This document shows, one piece after another, positions 12,274 to 22,572 of a DNA stretch of 64,000 nucleotides; position 1 is the stretch's first letter; every line of letters begins with the position of its first letter. Both the position numbers and the translations under genes were made by a program. The DNA is taken from positions 56,110 through 120,109 of the forward strand of contig NW_006768840.1 in NCBI RefSeq assembly GCF_000204055.1, in the 5' to 3' direction. The notes under the pieces were generated by a model. That model worked only from the letters and a program-made list of their open reading frames with translations, did no database searches and had not been told where the DNA came from. The stretch comes from Melampsora larici-populina 98AG31. Lineage: Eukaryota > Basidiomycota > Pucciniomycetes > Pucciniales > Melampsoraceae.

Positions 12274-14181
12274 TTAATGAGCTTCTAAGAGTGCAAGAAA
12301 GGATATAGTGAAAATAACTATTATCAAGCCATTGAGGTTCTGATGGGTTGAGGTTCCAGATGAAGTTTGGTGGGTGGCAGGAGCCTTTTTCACGTCTGCT
12401 GAATTCTTTTGTACTTCTATTGGATCCTTTGTTACTGCTGAAGCTGTTTGATTCTTCTTCAAGTTGTGCTCAAGGGGACTTGCACTTGGGGTTCTTCCTA
12501 CTGAAGTTTCATTTTTGTTTTTGTTAATAGTACTAGTAGGACCTTCAACTTTGGCTTTGATACTATTATTAACACTTTTTGGAATGTTGATATTGCTTTT
12601 GCTTGCGGTCTCGAAGAAATTTTGTCGACTTTCAAGTCCAAGACAAGTTGCAATTGGCTCCACTTTCAAGTTAGGAAACTCCTTTGCAGCAGGAAGAAAA
12701 CTATTTATGGAAAGGGCGACTGCCTCAGCGAAAAGATCGTGAGCAAGAACTAACCCAACATAAGATTTCCCGTTGATTTTGGTTAAATTATTGTGAGATT
12801 GAGTTTGGTACAAGATGTAGGCAATTCGATGCAATATCAACGCCAGAGATGGGAGTGCAGTCGTTACATGTCAGTATCAGTTTGGGGTCAATCAAAAATG
12901 CTATCGATCACCCACCAATAAAGCCAGTCGCAAGGCTAGCCTGAGCTGATAGAATCTTTTGAAACTCGGCTGAAGCTTCTTTTGCTGTCGACTGTTTAGC
13001 CACCACTCTCCAATCTAATGGTGAAAGGATTCAATTCGGAAGCCGGGCACAAGGTCAATGTCTGGCTCAATTTGACGGCTCAAAAGAAATCACCTTCGGT
13101 GTCAAATGATCCTGAGGGTCCAGTGGTCCAAATGTAATTTGTTAATCCCATTGACTTTAAGATGTATCTAACCCGATCATCAACATCTGAGAATTCAGTT
13201 ACATGCAGATTAGCAAACAAAATTACTTCCAAAGTCTCATTCAGAAAGTCGAGGTTTCCTCTGAGAGACAGACCAAAGGGAATGAAATCTTTTGGAACCC
13301 CAAAACATTGACTCACCGCCATAGGGAGGTCTAAAACAGTTGGGAGTGACACCGATTATATCTTGGAAAGCCTTCATTGACCAAGCAATCTCGGCTACAA
13401 TCTCTTCATTCGTAAGGGTGGTTAAAGAGGGATGTGACCAAGTATGTATGCTTCATTTGATCCAAAGGTCGGAAAGCACAGAGGATCAGAAACTTGATAT
13501 TTTTTCCCTTTTACCCAATCATACTGTGAAGTGGCAAGACCGGGATAGGGCGACTCACCATTGCTGATGTGATGCCATGTATTCAGCTTGGAGTAATTCA
13601 GGGTTCGAGATAGCACGGGAACCAACGACAAAGAAAGTGGCCTTTAACTTTTGTTTTTCGAGATAGTCAAGTAAGACAGGTGTGAACTCAGATGGACCAT
13701 CGTCAAAACTGGCACCCCAGGTGCCTTTGTTGGGGCAAACTGTTACATCTTCAGCTCGTGTGCAACCACCACAACTCCACCAACAATTTCCATCCTTTCC
13801 AGCCTTTGCGATTTGATCAGGGTTAAAGGTCTGATTGTTACAGCCTTCTAGACCTGTGGGTTTGATAGACGGTGCCTTGGTTAGATCAATTTGTTTCAGC
13901 CAACTTTGCACCACTGGAGAATTGATGGGCGGAACCTTGTCCAATGGTGGATAATCGCTAGGCTTGATAGTCACAGCGGGGAGGGGAACCGCGCCTGGAA
14001 CGGGCGATGGTGTCCCAGGCTCGTAACGTTTTGTGATCACAGACCCGCGCGGTAGCGTTAGCAAGGTAGAAGCATCTCCAGCTGAATTTTGAGCGTAGGC
14101 CAGAAGCAAAGTATTAAGAAATTGGTAGACCAAATATACGCCAATTATTTGATGTGAACGTGTTCCGGGCCCCATTGGCAT
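12274..14181 (-). CDS. chitin deacetylase (polysaccharide deacetylase, CE4), GPI-anchored, copy 1
   Basis: Removes N-acetyl groups from cell-wall chitin to give chitosan. Exons 14181-13559, 13450-13317, 13186-13094, 13014-12916, 12749-12274 (474 aa). An N-terminal hydrophobic signal ('YLVYQFLNTLLLAYA') is followed by a Pro-rich region and a Cys cluster. The NodB domain then carries motif 1 'SFDDGP' (catalytic and metal Asp), motif 2 'HTWSH' (metal His pair), motif 3 'RPPYG', motif 4 'DWRV' and motif 5 'VLAHD'. A Ser/Thr/Lys/Asn-rich linker of about 110 residues ends in a hydrophobic tail ('GLIIVIFTISFLALL'), typical of GPI attachment. Every intron sits at the same position as in copy 2 (15604-17206), so the two arose by duplication. 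In rusts such enzymes mask chitin during host colonisation; that role is inferred here. Confidence 0.9.
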
Positions 14182-15603
14182 GACTCAACACTTTGCGTAC
14201 GTGCAAATTCGAGTGAGCAGATAGATGATGAGCGGAAGAGGAAGAAGTATCTTAGTAGTAAATTAGGTCGTAATCCGCCGATTTTTTTGAAAATATTTAA
14301 ATCTATGGCGACTCTGTCGTAGATTCTTAGATAAACTGTAGCAAATGGACGAGACAGAATGATGTGAAGTTAGAGTGAACGCAAGGGGAGGGAAAGCTGA
14401 TCCAAGTGATCAACCTGGACTCTTACTCTACCTTACTCTATAATTAATAATGGAAGTTGTATCTCAGCTGTGGTCTCAAGGCAACTTCGACGCAAGGATA
14501 TGTCATTCTCCCCATCCGAATGGTGATCGGTTACGAGGCACGTCGGTGGCCTCGTGCGTTCACCTTCAAAGTTACCAGCCAATCAAAAACCGATACCATT
14601 TGGCTCACTATATGATTAAATTCATACGTAAGAGGGTTTGCAGAGGTAGTATTTCTTGATGGATCGGAGCCCCGATAAAAGCTCTTTCGCAAAGCACACG
14701 TTACGCCGTTTTGTCAAAGCCAAAGTATCGCATTCGAATGGCTAATAACCTAACCTTAGCGAAGCTTCAAAAATACCACGCTGAACTTGAATTTAGTCAT
14801 ACATAGTACCTTTGTTGACGTTGAGTGGGGGAGGAATTTGGTTGCGCATAGGCATCGGTTGGCCAGGACGAGGATGGATTTTTACACAGCCTCGCCTGCT
14901 CATCCTCCAGCTCGTAACTACAAAACGTGCCAGAAAGACACTGACGTCGGAAGCTACTACGCTGGGATTCAAGCTGCTCTACCCAATTTTTAGCCCGACC
15001 GTCGAAAGAAGCCGTAATGACGTTACCCCACCTAGCTTTACACATGCCTCAACGGCGGGGGATTGCCTATTCGGCTCCGGCAGTTTGCGGGACTTATCGC
15101 CCCGCTGAGCCTGAACCCACACGTCTCACCTCTTGTTACAATTGACCTGCGCGCGTATAGTTTTTTGAGTGTGCCCATGCTGCTTATAATTGCGTCCGTT
15201 TCTTTTGTCATTTTCTGCGCCGCGGAAGAGTGCCATTGCATTAAATGCAAGTCCACCTTGTGAAGGCATGTTTCCTCCAGAAAACAAATGGGAATACGTA
15301 GTAGCTTTGAGGGGTCGACGAAACGGTGGCTATGACAAAGCTGCCTAGCCTTTGAGGCGGTTCTTGAATGCTTCCGTCCTTTGTTCAGACTTACCTTGCT
15401 ATACCTTGCAAATAAATATCTATCCAGAGTGCTGTTTGAGCCCTTGCAAAGTTTTCCTTTCCCTCCAAAACAGTCTTAGGATCCCTCTGTAAATCTGACA
15501 GCCTAATTTTTATCCAGTTTCCCTTCGTTATTAAAACAACCTTCATCAAAATTTGTAGCCCAAAGGATCAACCCTTATAGCTCTTTCACTCATTCTATCC
15601 AAC
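14182..15603. promoter_or_regulatory. shared upstream region of the two divergent chitin deacetylases
   Basis: A 1.42-kb gap between head-to-head paralogous genes. It should hold both promoters and could allow joint control. No conserved gene is present. Several short overlapping frames at 14787-15263 on both strands lack motifs. No specific box can be assigned with confidence. Confidence 0.5.
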
Positions 15604-17206
15604 ATGCCTTATCATTACACCAACCACTATAGGGCATCCAGGAAAACGCCCTTGTGGTTTACCATGATGTTTACTTTTGTATTTGCTGTGGCGCAGAGCA
15701 CATCTCTGACAGACGAACAATTAGTGATGCTTCCGGAAACTCCTCAAAATTATACTTTCCCAGCTGGTGCAGCGGCTCCAATCCCTGGTTTCCCCAACTT
15801 ACCGAGTGTAACAATCGACCCATCGAAATATCCGGCTCTAGACCAAGTTCCTCCAGTTGATTCGGATATCGTAAAACAATGGGTATCAAAGATTGATATG
15901 TCAAAAGCACCCAACGTTTCTGTGAATGGACTCAACGGATGTACAAACACGACCTTTAATGCCGCATCAATTGCTAAATCAGGTAGCGATGGAAATTGTT
16001 GGTCAACCTGTAGCGGGTGTATCCGGGACACAGATGTGACGAGTTGTCCCAATAAAGGGACATGGGGTGCGAGTTTTGACGATGGACCATCGCCGTATAC
16101 CCCGAGTCTCTTGCAATACCTAGATCAGAAAAAACTCAAAGCAACATTTTTCGTAGTTGGATCAAGGGTCATTAGTTATCCCAAAGTATTGCAAGCTGAA
16201 TATATGTCCTCACATCAAATTTGGTAAGTGAAGATCCAAAAGAATAAAACCCAGTGAGCCCGTGTTGAGATACTCATGAATATATATATTTCTTTTCAAT
16301 CAGCTTACACACCTGGTCACATACATCTTTGACAACTTTGACAAATGAACAAATCATTGCAGAGTTTGCATGGTCAATGAAGGCTATAAAGGATGTCATT
16401 GGTGTGACCCCAAATTGTGCAAGGCCTCCTTATGGAGGTGAGTTAATCTTGGCACCTCCTTGAAGATCATCATGTTCCACCTTGGAACTTGTCTTATACT
16501 AATCATTCCACAATTTCTGTTGCTTATCCACAGATGTTGATGATCGTGTCAGGTACATCATGAAGTCTATGGGATTGAGCGTTATCCTCTGGACCTCTGT
16601 AAATGGAGTAGCCTTTGACACTGAAGGCAAGCATACCGCCCTTTCAGCTTCAAAGCCTTCTGCTCATGTTGCACGGAAGTAGATCACTTATATATCATTC
16701 TCTTCCCATAGACTGGAAGGTAGAAGCTGGAATGGAAAAACCCAGGGATTCAGTCAAGCAGTTCAGTAATATCTTGTCCCTGGAATCCAATTTACAAACC
16801 GGATTCATAGGCAAGTATCTTTGACACTTCATTTTATTTTTTGAGTAAATAGAAGGAAAGTGTAGAGCTCATCTTTGCCCAAATCTTGTGATTGGTATGT
16901 TCAACAGTTTTGGCTCATGACTTATTTCAGAAAACAATAGCATTGTCTATCAATGCCTTTCTACCTCAAGCATTAAAAACCCAAGGCCTTAAGGTGCAGA
17001 GTATTGGAACTTGTCTTGGACTCAAGCCATCTCAATCCTATTATGAGGGAATAAGTATAACTAACAATGGAAGTGCTCAAGCGTCAGCCACTAACAACTC
17101 TTCCCAGTCTCAGACAATGGCTAAGAACTCTCAGTCAAATCTTCTTGTAATTCCTGGAAAAATTTGGGCTTTTTCCATCTCTGCTTTGCTATGGGCATTA
17201 GTATGA
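15604..17206 (+). CDS. chitin deacetylase (polysaccharide deacetylase, CE4), GPI-anchored, copy 2
   Basis: Paralogue of the minus-strand gene at 12274-14181. Exons 15604-16223, 16304-16437, 16534-16626, 16712-16810, 16908-17206 (414 aa). Signal-like segment near the N-terminus ('LWFTMMFTFVFAVAQS'). Cys-rich stretch, then NodB motifs 'SFDDGP', 'HTWSH', 'RPPYGD', 'DWKV' and 'VLAHD'. The C-terminal linker is shorter than in copy 1, and a hydrophobic tail ('IWAFSISALLWALV') suits GPI anchoring. Internal exons 2, 3 and 4 have exactly the same lengths as in copy 1 (134, 93, 99 nt). Introns 3 and 4 start with GC rather than GT (G|GCAAGC at 16627, G|GCAAGT at 16811). Copy 1 has GT at both places. All catalytic residues are kept, so the enzyme is probably active. 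Confidence 0.9.
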
Positions 17207-17944
17207 GTGAGACATGGGTTTTTTATACTGAGCTTTGATGGACTCTTCAACAAATCTTGTGAAATTAGATGAATTTCACCTTTTTCATTTGGTCTCCGTG
17301 TTATTTCAAAATATAAAAAATGAGATGACTTCATATACAATCTAGATACCACATTCTTTATCACCATCTTTCTTGTTTAGCTTTCTTTGCAATTCCATAT
17401 GAAAAAAACTGTTCAGATTTGAATGCTTTTTTGCATCTTTTGAAAGGAATAGTCCTGCATATAACGTAAGAAATGTGGACCGTGCAAACATCCATGGTTT
17501 TCAAGCTTCCATCATTTGTATGTGGAGCTAGAAAGAGACACCCCATTTGGTCACCAGTATTTTAAATGTATGTAGATGGAAGAGAAAAATCTAGAACTAG
17601 GCATCCCTACCACAAAATTTCAGGCGGTGCTTCCCATGAACCAGAATGTGTGTATATAGACTAGTGAGAATCTTCTGCAGAAGAAGTGACATTTCAACTT
17701 TTTGCAAAAGGCCCAAAACCCAAAGCCGCTGGCAAGCCTTCCAAGCCCAATTTGTTGGAGTCCAATCCATTTCTCTCAGTTACATCAATTATTAGGACTT
17801 GTTTCTGGAACCCAATAATAGTTTGTAGTTCCTTAAGTGCTATGTTAATAGTTGCACAATGAAAGAAACCTTTGTCTCATAAAGGGCTGATCTACCACAG
17901 CAGACTTTTGCTTATACTATTACAAATAAGCTTATTGTACTATG
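17207..17944. other. intergenic, no gene seen
   Basis: 3' flank of chitin deacetylase 2. Only short motif-free frames occur. It grades into repeat-derived sequence. Confidence 0.5.
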
Positions 17945-18088
17945 TGTGGTGTGGGGGGGCCAGGACCGCTGATAGCACCACCAAAGCCCCATTGTCTTGC
18001 TGGAGCCAACTTGCAATTTTTAGCAAATATGTTTGTTGTGAAACCTGGAGCCAAAAAGCCAAATTTTGGGATTTTTTATCCCAAACGT
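17945..18088. repeat. G-tract dispersed repeat, copy 1 (truncated)
   Basis: Begins with a run of G followed by CCAGGACCgCTGATAG. It is a diverged, opposite-orientation relative of 21590-21735, whose reverse complement starts with the same G run and CAGGACCcCTGATAG. It also shares 'GGAGCCAA' and 'AAAATCCC'-like words. It is cut off on the right by the LTR-like sequence starting at 18089. Confidence 0.5.
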
Positions 18089-18425
18089 TGTAGAACTTAA
18101 AGCTCAACAAGAGCTTTACAGAGCTTAAAGAGGGATAATCTACCAATATAACTAACTAGTAGAAGTTGCCTAAGACTGCCTCTTTGAAAGAATCAACACG
18201 GGGTTTTGCTGAATTCTTTGGGATAAGGCACCAGAGAAATATGTCTCAATACTTAATTCAAGTATTATTCCCGTGATTTTTAGAAATAAAGAAATCTCAA
18301 CACTATTGTAGTGTTATTCCAATCTGAGCACAACAAAAACACAACTTTAATTACTAGCAAAAGCAACAATCAGTTTGATTGTTATTCCAATGAAGACTTG
18401 TAGTCTTATCACACGTAAAGAAATC
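18089..18425 (+). mobile_element. LTR-like sequence, copy A
   Basis: Starts TGTAGAACTTA and shares long blocks in the same order with 63705-64000: 'GGATAATCTAC', 'ACTAGTAGAAGTTG', 'GATAAGGCACCAGAGAAATAT', 'TAGTGTTATTCC' and a closing 'TTATTCC...AAG.CTT' block. The 5' TG and the match starting abruptly at the same base in two unrelated contexts suggest an LTR start. The 3' end could not be placed and may lie well past 18425. No internal gag or pol coding is seen next to it, so it may be a solo LTR. Confidence 0.55.
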
Positions 18426-20433
18426 TCTCCTTTGATGTAAAGGGGCAATTTAGTGAACTTAGTACTGCTAAAGTAATTTAATAATGATTAAAACCACTCT
18501 AACAAAAGTATAAGATGAGTAAAAAGGGGAACAATGGCCCGTAAAATCCTTAACAATAGTATATAACCTTCCAATACCCTTCAACAATGGTCAACAACCT
18601 CCAAAAAACCTCAAAAACCGTCAAAATCAACAGAATTTCCTCCAATGTAATCATATGATGTCATGAATATTATTATTTTTAATGATTTAAGGCGTGAATT
18701 TAATCAATTGATGTGAATAAATGATGAACAGATCTTCTTATGATGAATACAGGTGATTTTTTCCTAATATTCATAGCTGAAATCCATTTTTGGAATTACG
18801 AATTTTTTGTAAAGTTGTTCAATTTTGGATTACTGTAGCTCATTTGATAGCCCTCGTGATTCTGACCATTTATCACCCCCATATCACCTATTTTTGATGT
18901 GTGATGAATAAGTTATTGAGCTGTAAAGATTGCAAAAATAAAGTTTTGTCATGTAAATGTCACATGTAACCTCCAAATTCGAAATTCATTCCAGTTTCTT
19001 TGTTGCCTTATAACTTTTTCACTACTCCTCCGCTACTAATGATTTAAAGGTTGTACATTATGAAACCAATGATTCTGCGTCGAATGAACTATTACACACC
19101 TAATTCTGACAAGTTTTAGCATATGTAATTCACTGAAAACCTCCAATTTTAATGAATTTTGACTATTTTCACGTCTAATAATGATTTTCCTTCTATCAAA
19201 AGATCATTCCACAGCACTCCAATCAATCACACAGCATTAAAATCATTCTGAAAAACTCTTGGCGCAATCAATCCATCAATGACATCACTACACAGGAATT
19301 AATACCATAGTACCTTTCTTCGAAATTTCCCTTTTCTTGAATAACTTCACACCTCCCTTATCAATCCTCATGATTAAAGTTGTTGCTGACTAATGTTATC
19401 CTTCTCTTTCACAATAAAACCTTCCTGAACCAATATCTCTTCTAATAATAAGCTAAAAACCACTTTCCAAGCTTTCATACCCATATTTTTGAATTTTTCT
19501 CCAAGTTTCTTAATATTCTTCTTCTTCTTTCATTCTTTTCATAACAGTTTCCATTCCTAAAGATCCAAACTAAATGTTCTTCTTCCTCAAATCTCTTCTT
19601 ACTAATTCTCTTAATTTGATTTTCACTCTTATACTATTTTTATTGATCTTTTCGAATTTTTCTTTACTCTTAAATGTTCTTATCAATTGCTTATGTAAAT
19701 ATATGATTTGAAAGATAATGAAATGAAGATAATGAATCAACTTTGATAACCTTGATGACTAATAACTTCAATAATAATATTGCCTTTGACCAAAAACTCG
19801 AATTTTCACATAATTTTTAAATTTTTTGCTTAAGTAGAGATCTTGCTCACCACAACGTTTATGATTTTTTATCCTAAACTTTCATGATTGTTTCTATGGA
19901 ACAATTCAATCTAGTCATACTGGTCATGTGGTGGGTGCAAGCTTGGGAAAAAGTACGCGCCTTCATTTTGGCTGGGGGCGCAAGAGGGCGCAGGAGGCGC
20001 GAGAGGGCGCAGGAGGTGCAAAAAAGGACAAAAATGGGCCAAGTTTTTGTTGATGCTTTGTCAGCCACATCTTCTACATCCCAGAAAACATTGTTAATCT
20101 CATATGAAAACCCTACAAACAAATTCAAAAGCAATAGTACAACAAAAATCAAAAAAATCATTGAACATGTGTTGCTATCAATGTAGTCCAAAATTTTGTT
20201 GTTGGGGTAACTTTCAATCCAGACTGTAAATGCTTCCATGACTGGAAGAATATGGTGTGGGGTGGTACCCATAACACACATTGATTGATTTGAAATGATT
20301 TGAAGGTGGAAGAGGACTGATTTCAGCAGAAAACCTTGTAGATCACATGCTTGGGTTCATGGGTGCGCCCACTCCAATTCAGACCAAAAAAGACACGCTT
20401 GGGCCAGGCACGTACTGAGGTGCCAAAATTGTG
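18426..20433. other. gene-free AT-rich repeat DNA
   Basis: About 2 kb with no supported gene. The first part may be the rest of the LTR-like sequence. A 135-codon minus frame at 19874-20281 contains one hydrophobic stretch but no recognisable domain. It overlaps a GC-rich minisatellite, so I do not call it. Confidence 0.5.
19967..20014. repeat. GC-rich minisatellite
   Basis: Short tandem units of the type GAGGGCGCAGGAGGCGC, repeated about three times with small changes. It is strongly GC-rich within AT-rich surroundings. Confidence 0.7.
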
Positions 20434-20441
20434 CCGCACCC

Positions 20442-20881
20442 AGGACCCCGGAAAGCGCTAAAGCAACATTCCGACGTGGATCCATTCCGGCCCCGAGGCC
20501 CCAACTTCCACTATTTGCATCAAGAGGAGGCATCTTGAGTTGAATTTCTGTGATGCCGGAGATGCGCCTTGGCCAGGGCTTTCGATGACATATACTTTTA
20601 TTAATGTACCACCTGTCATTCCTGAGATATCCATGTGTAAGTACCCGGCCCCGCCAGGTATGGATTTCTGGGGCGGTTTGGGGAAAAAAATCACAAATCA
20701 CACATTTCCGAAGCAACCAGATATTGTGAGGCTCCCAGATGTGTGCCATCTGATAGCCCTTGTTCAGGCGCATCTTGTGCACCACTCACTTATGCGGTAC
20801 TGTGTCACATGGCCTTGCAATGAGTTCTTATCCAAAGACCCCCTCAGGTCGGAATGTTCCTTTAGCGCTTTCCGGGGTCCT
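20442..20881. mobile_element. 440-bp MITE with 37-bp inverted ends and 8-bp target duplication
   Basis: The ends are 37-bp inverted repeats (20442-20478 and 20845-20881) beginning AGGACCCCGGAAAGCGC, with two mismatches. Immediately outside, CCGCACCC occurs directly repeated at 20434-20441 and 20882-20889. Such 8-bp duplications are made by hAT-type transposases. There is no coding capacity, so this is a non-autonomous element. Confidence 0.75.
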
Positions 20882-20889
20882 CCGCACCC

Positions 20890-21589
20890 ACCACATGACA
20901 TACTGGCCACAGTCTCAGTCCAGCCAAAAACTGGCAAATCACCTAGACACATCATTTTAAGCCATTTACTCTCCACAAAGTCACAGGAAAATGTCCACCA
21001 GCCAAAGCAAACCCTTTGATGCAGATGAAATACTCTCCAGATGTCCTTGTAACCTGTGTGGTATCTGTAAGATAACAAAGAAAGGAAGTTTGTTTTGTTC
21101 AATTTGACATTGTGGTCTTAAGAAGAATGGAAGTAAATTCCAAGGTACATGTAGTTGGAATGCAGAGGTACACTGGGAATCCAGTGTGTATAGTTCAGCA
21201 AATTTCACCTAAATTACAAAGAAAAGTCTGAATCCACCACAGTCAATCTGGTATAAACTCTTGGTACATATGTCATATAGAGCCATGCAAGGAAAAGACC
21301 AGACTTGTGAGCTCACTCATACCAATCAGCTCAATTTGTGTCAAGCAACACACAACTTTTGAACCTTCTGCTCCACATCAACCCACCAAAAAATTAAAAA
21401 TGAACACAGGATTTTCCAATGTCTCAAGGCTGTGTACTTTCTAAATTCTTGTTTCTAAAAATGTTCTTTTTTCAACCTTTTTCTCCAACTTTTTTGCTTC
21501 ATCCAAGGACTTTGAAATGCCCAAATCTAAGTTTCAGATGTTCGTTGTCTCCCTGGAGCCAAATTAGGCACACTTTGGTGCATTTTTCA
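20890..21589. other. gene-free stretch
   Basis: No motif-bearing reading frame. Sequence is of mixed composition between the MITE and the next G-tract repeat copy. Confidence 0.5.
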
Positions 21590-21735
21590 AATGTATGTGG
21601 TCAAATTGGAGCCAAAATGGGATTTTGGGCAAAAGCCAGCAAATCCACTCAGAGCTAAAAGGGCCAAAAATTGAGTTTTGACACAGTGGACCTTTATAGG
21701 GACTATCAGGGGTCCTGCCCCCCCCCCCCGAGGAA
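21590..21735 (-). repeat. G-tract dispersed repeat, copy 2
   Basis: Ends in a run of about a dozen C at 21718-21731. Its reverse complement starts G-run, CAGGACCCCTGATAG and matches the order of words in 17945-18088. Two copies in opposite orientation about 3.6 kb apart suggest a dispersed transposon end. Confidence 0.5.
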
Positions 21736-22030
21736 ATGTAGGCTCTAGGGTGTAAAACCTTGACCATCCACTCCTCAGCGGCGAGACCAGAACTCAGGAG
21801 CCTCGGGCTTCTCAGCACCGGGCTGGTGGGTGGGTCTCAATTTTTTTTAGTAGCTTAGAAGCCCCTATAGAGTCTAATCGAATTTGCAAAGAAAAGCGAG
21901 TGGTACTCTGAAATTCTTTCACAATTTTCCGGTTCCTCTAAATGTGCCACACTCCTGTGGTTCTGTCAAACCTAACTGTGTGTGTAACATTACACAACTC
22001 CTGTGCTACCTTCAGAAATGGACTGTTGAG

Positions 22031-22302
22031 TATAGTGGGAACCATCAAGACACAAGAAGCCACGGACCGGGTAGTTTGTAATTACATACAACAAACATCT
22101 GATTTTCCTCTGGTACACCCTTGACCGTCAGGAATAAAAAAAACAAGAACTTCGAAAATTGGTCTTCTGAGGATATTTTCAATAGCCCTGAACAAGAGGA
22201 CCCCAAAAATATCTTGATTTTTGAATTGAGTGATATTTGTGACTTTGGCAATCTTTTTTGAAAAATTATCCGATTAAGTGGCTCTTGATGGTTCCCACTA
22301 TA
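22031..22302. mobile_element. 272-bp MITE with 20-bp inverted ends flanked by TA
   Basis: TATAGTGGGAACCATCAAG at the left and its exact complement at the right (22284-22302) face each other across 230 bp of non-coding DNA. Both ends begin with TA, as expected for Tc1/mariner-type insertion with TA duplication. No open frame spans the interior. Confidence 0.75.
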
Positions 22303-22572
22303 CCGCCGCAGGCTTTGGGAACTCCTGCAATACATGCGGGGCTATGACGTAAATATGAGCACATAGACGATAGCGCTCAAGCCTGCTCAAGCTCAATGCA
22401 ACACACCTTCACTCAACCTCATCACCGTCACCGTTCTGAAGTGTTAAGTCCGGAGGGAAAGAAGACACAGGATTTCTGCAGGACACCAACATGAACTTCG
22501 ACAGTATCAGAAGTCAGTTATCATCTCAATTCTATCAACCCTTTGTCTTCATCATTATTGACGCAGTCTGTA

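Noticed and set aside
14787..15263. Cluster of overlapping frames between the chitin deacetylases
   Set aside because: Frames occur on both strands and in several phases without motifs; GC content here favours chance frames.
19874..20281. 135-codon minus-strand frame with one hydrophobic run
   Set aside because: Overlaps a GC-rich minisatellite and has no start context, splice partner or family similarity.
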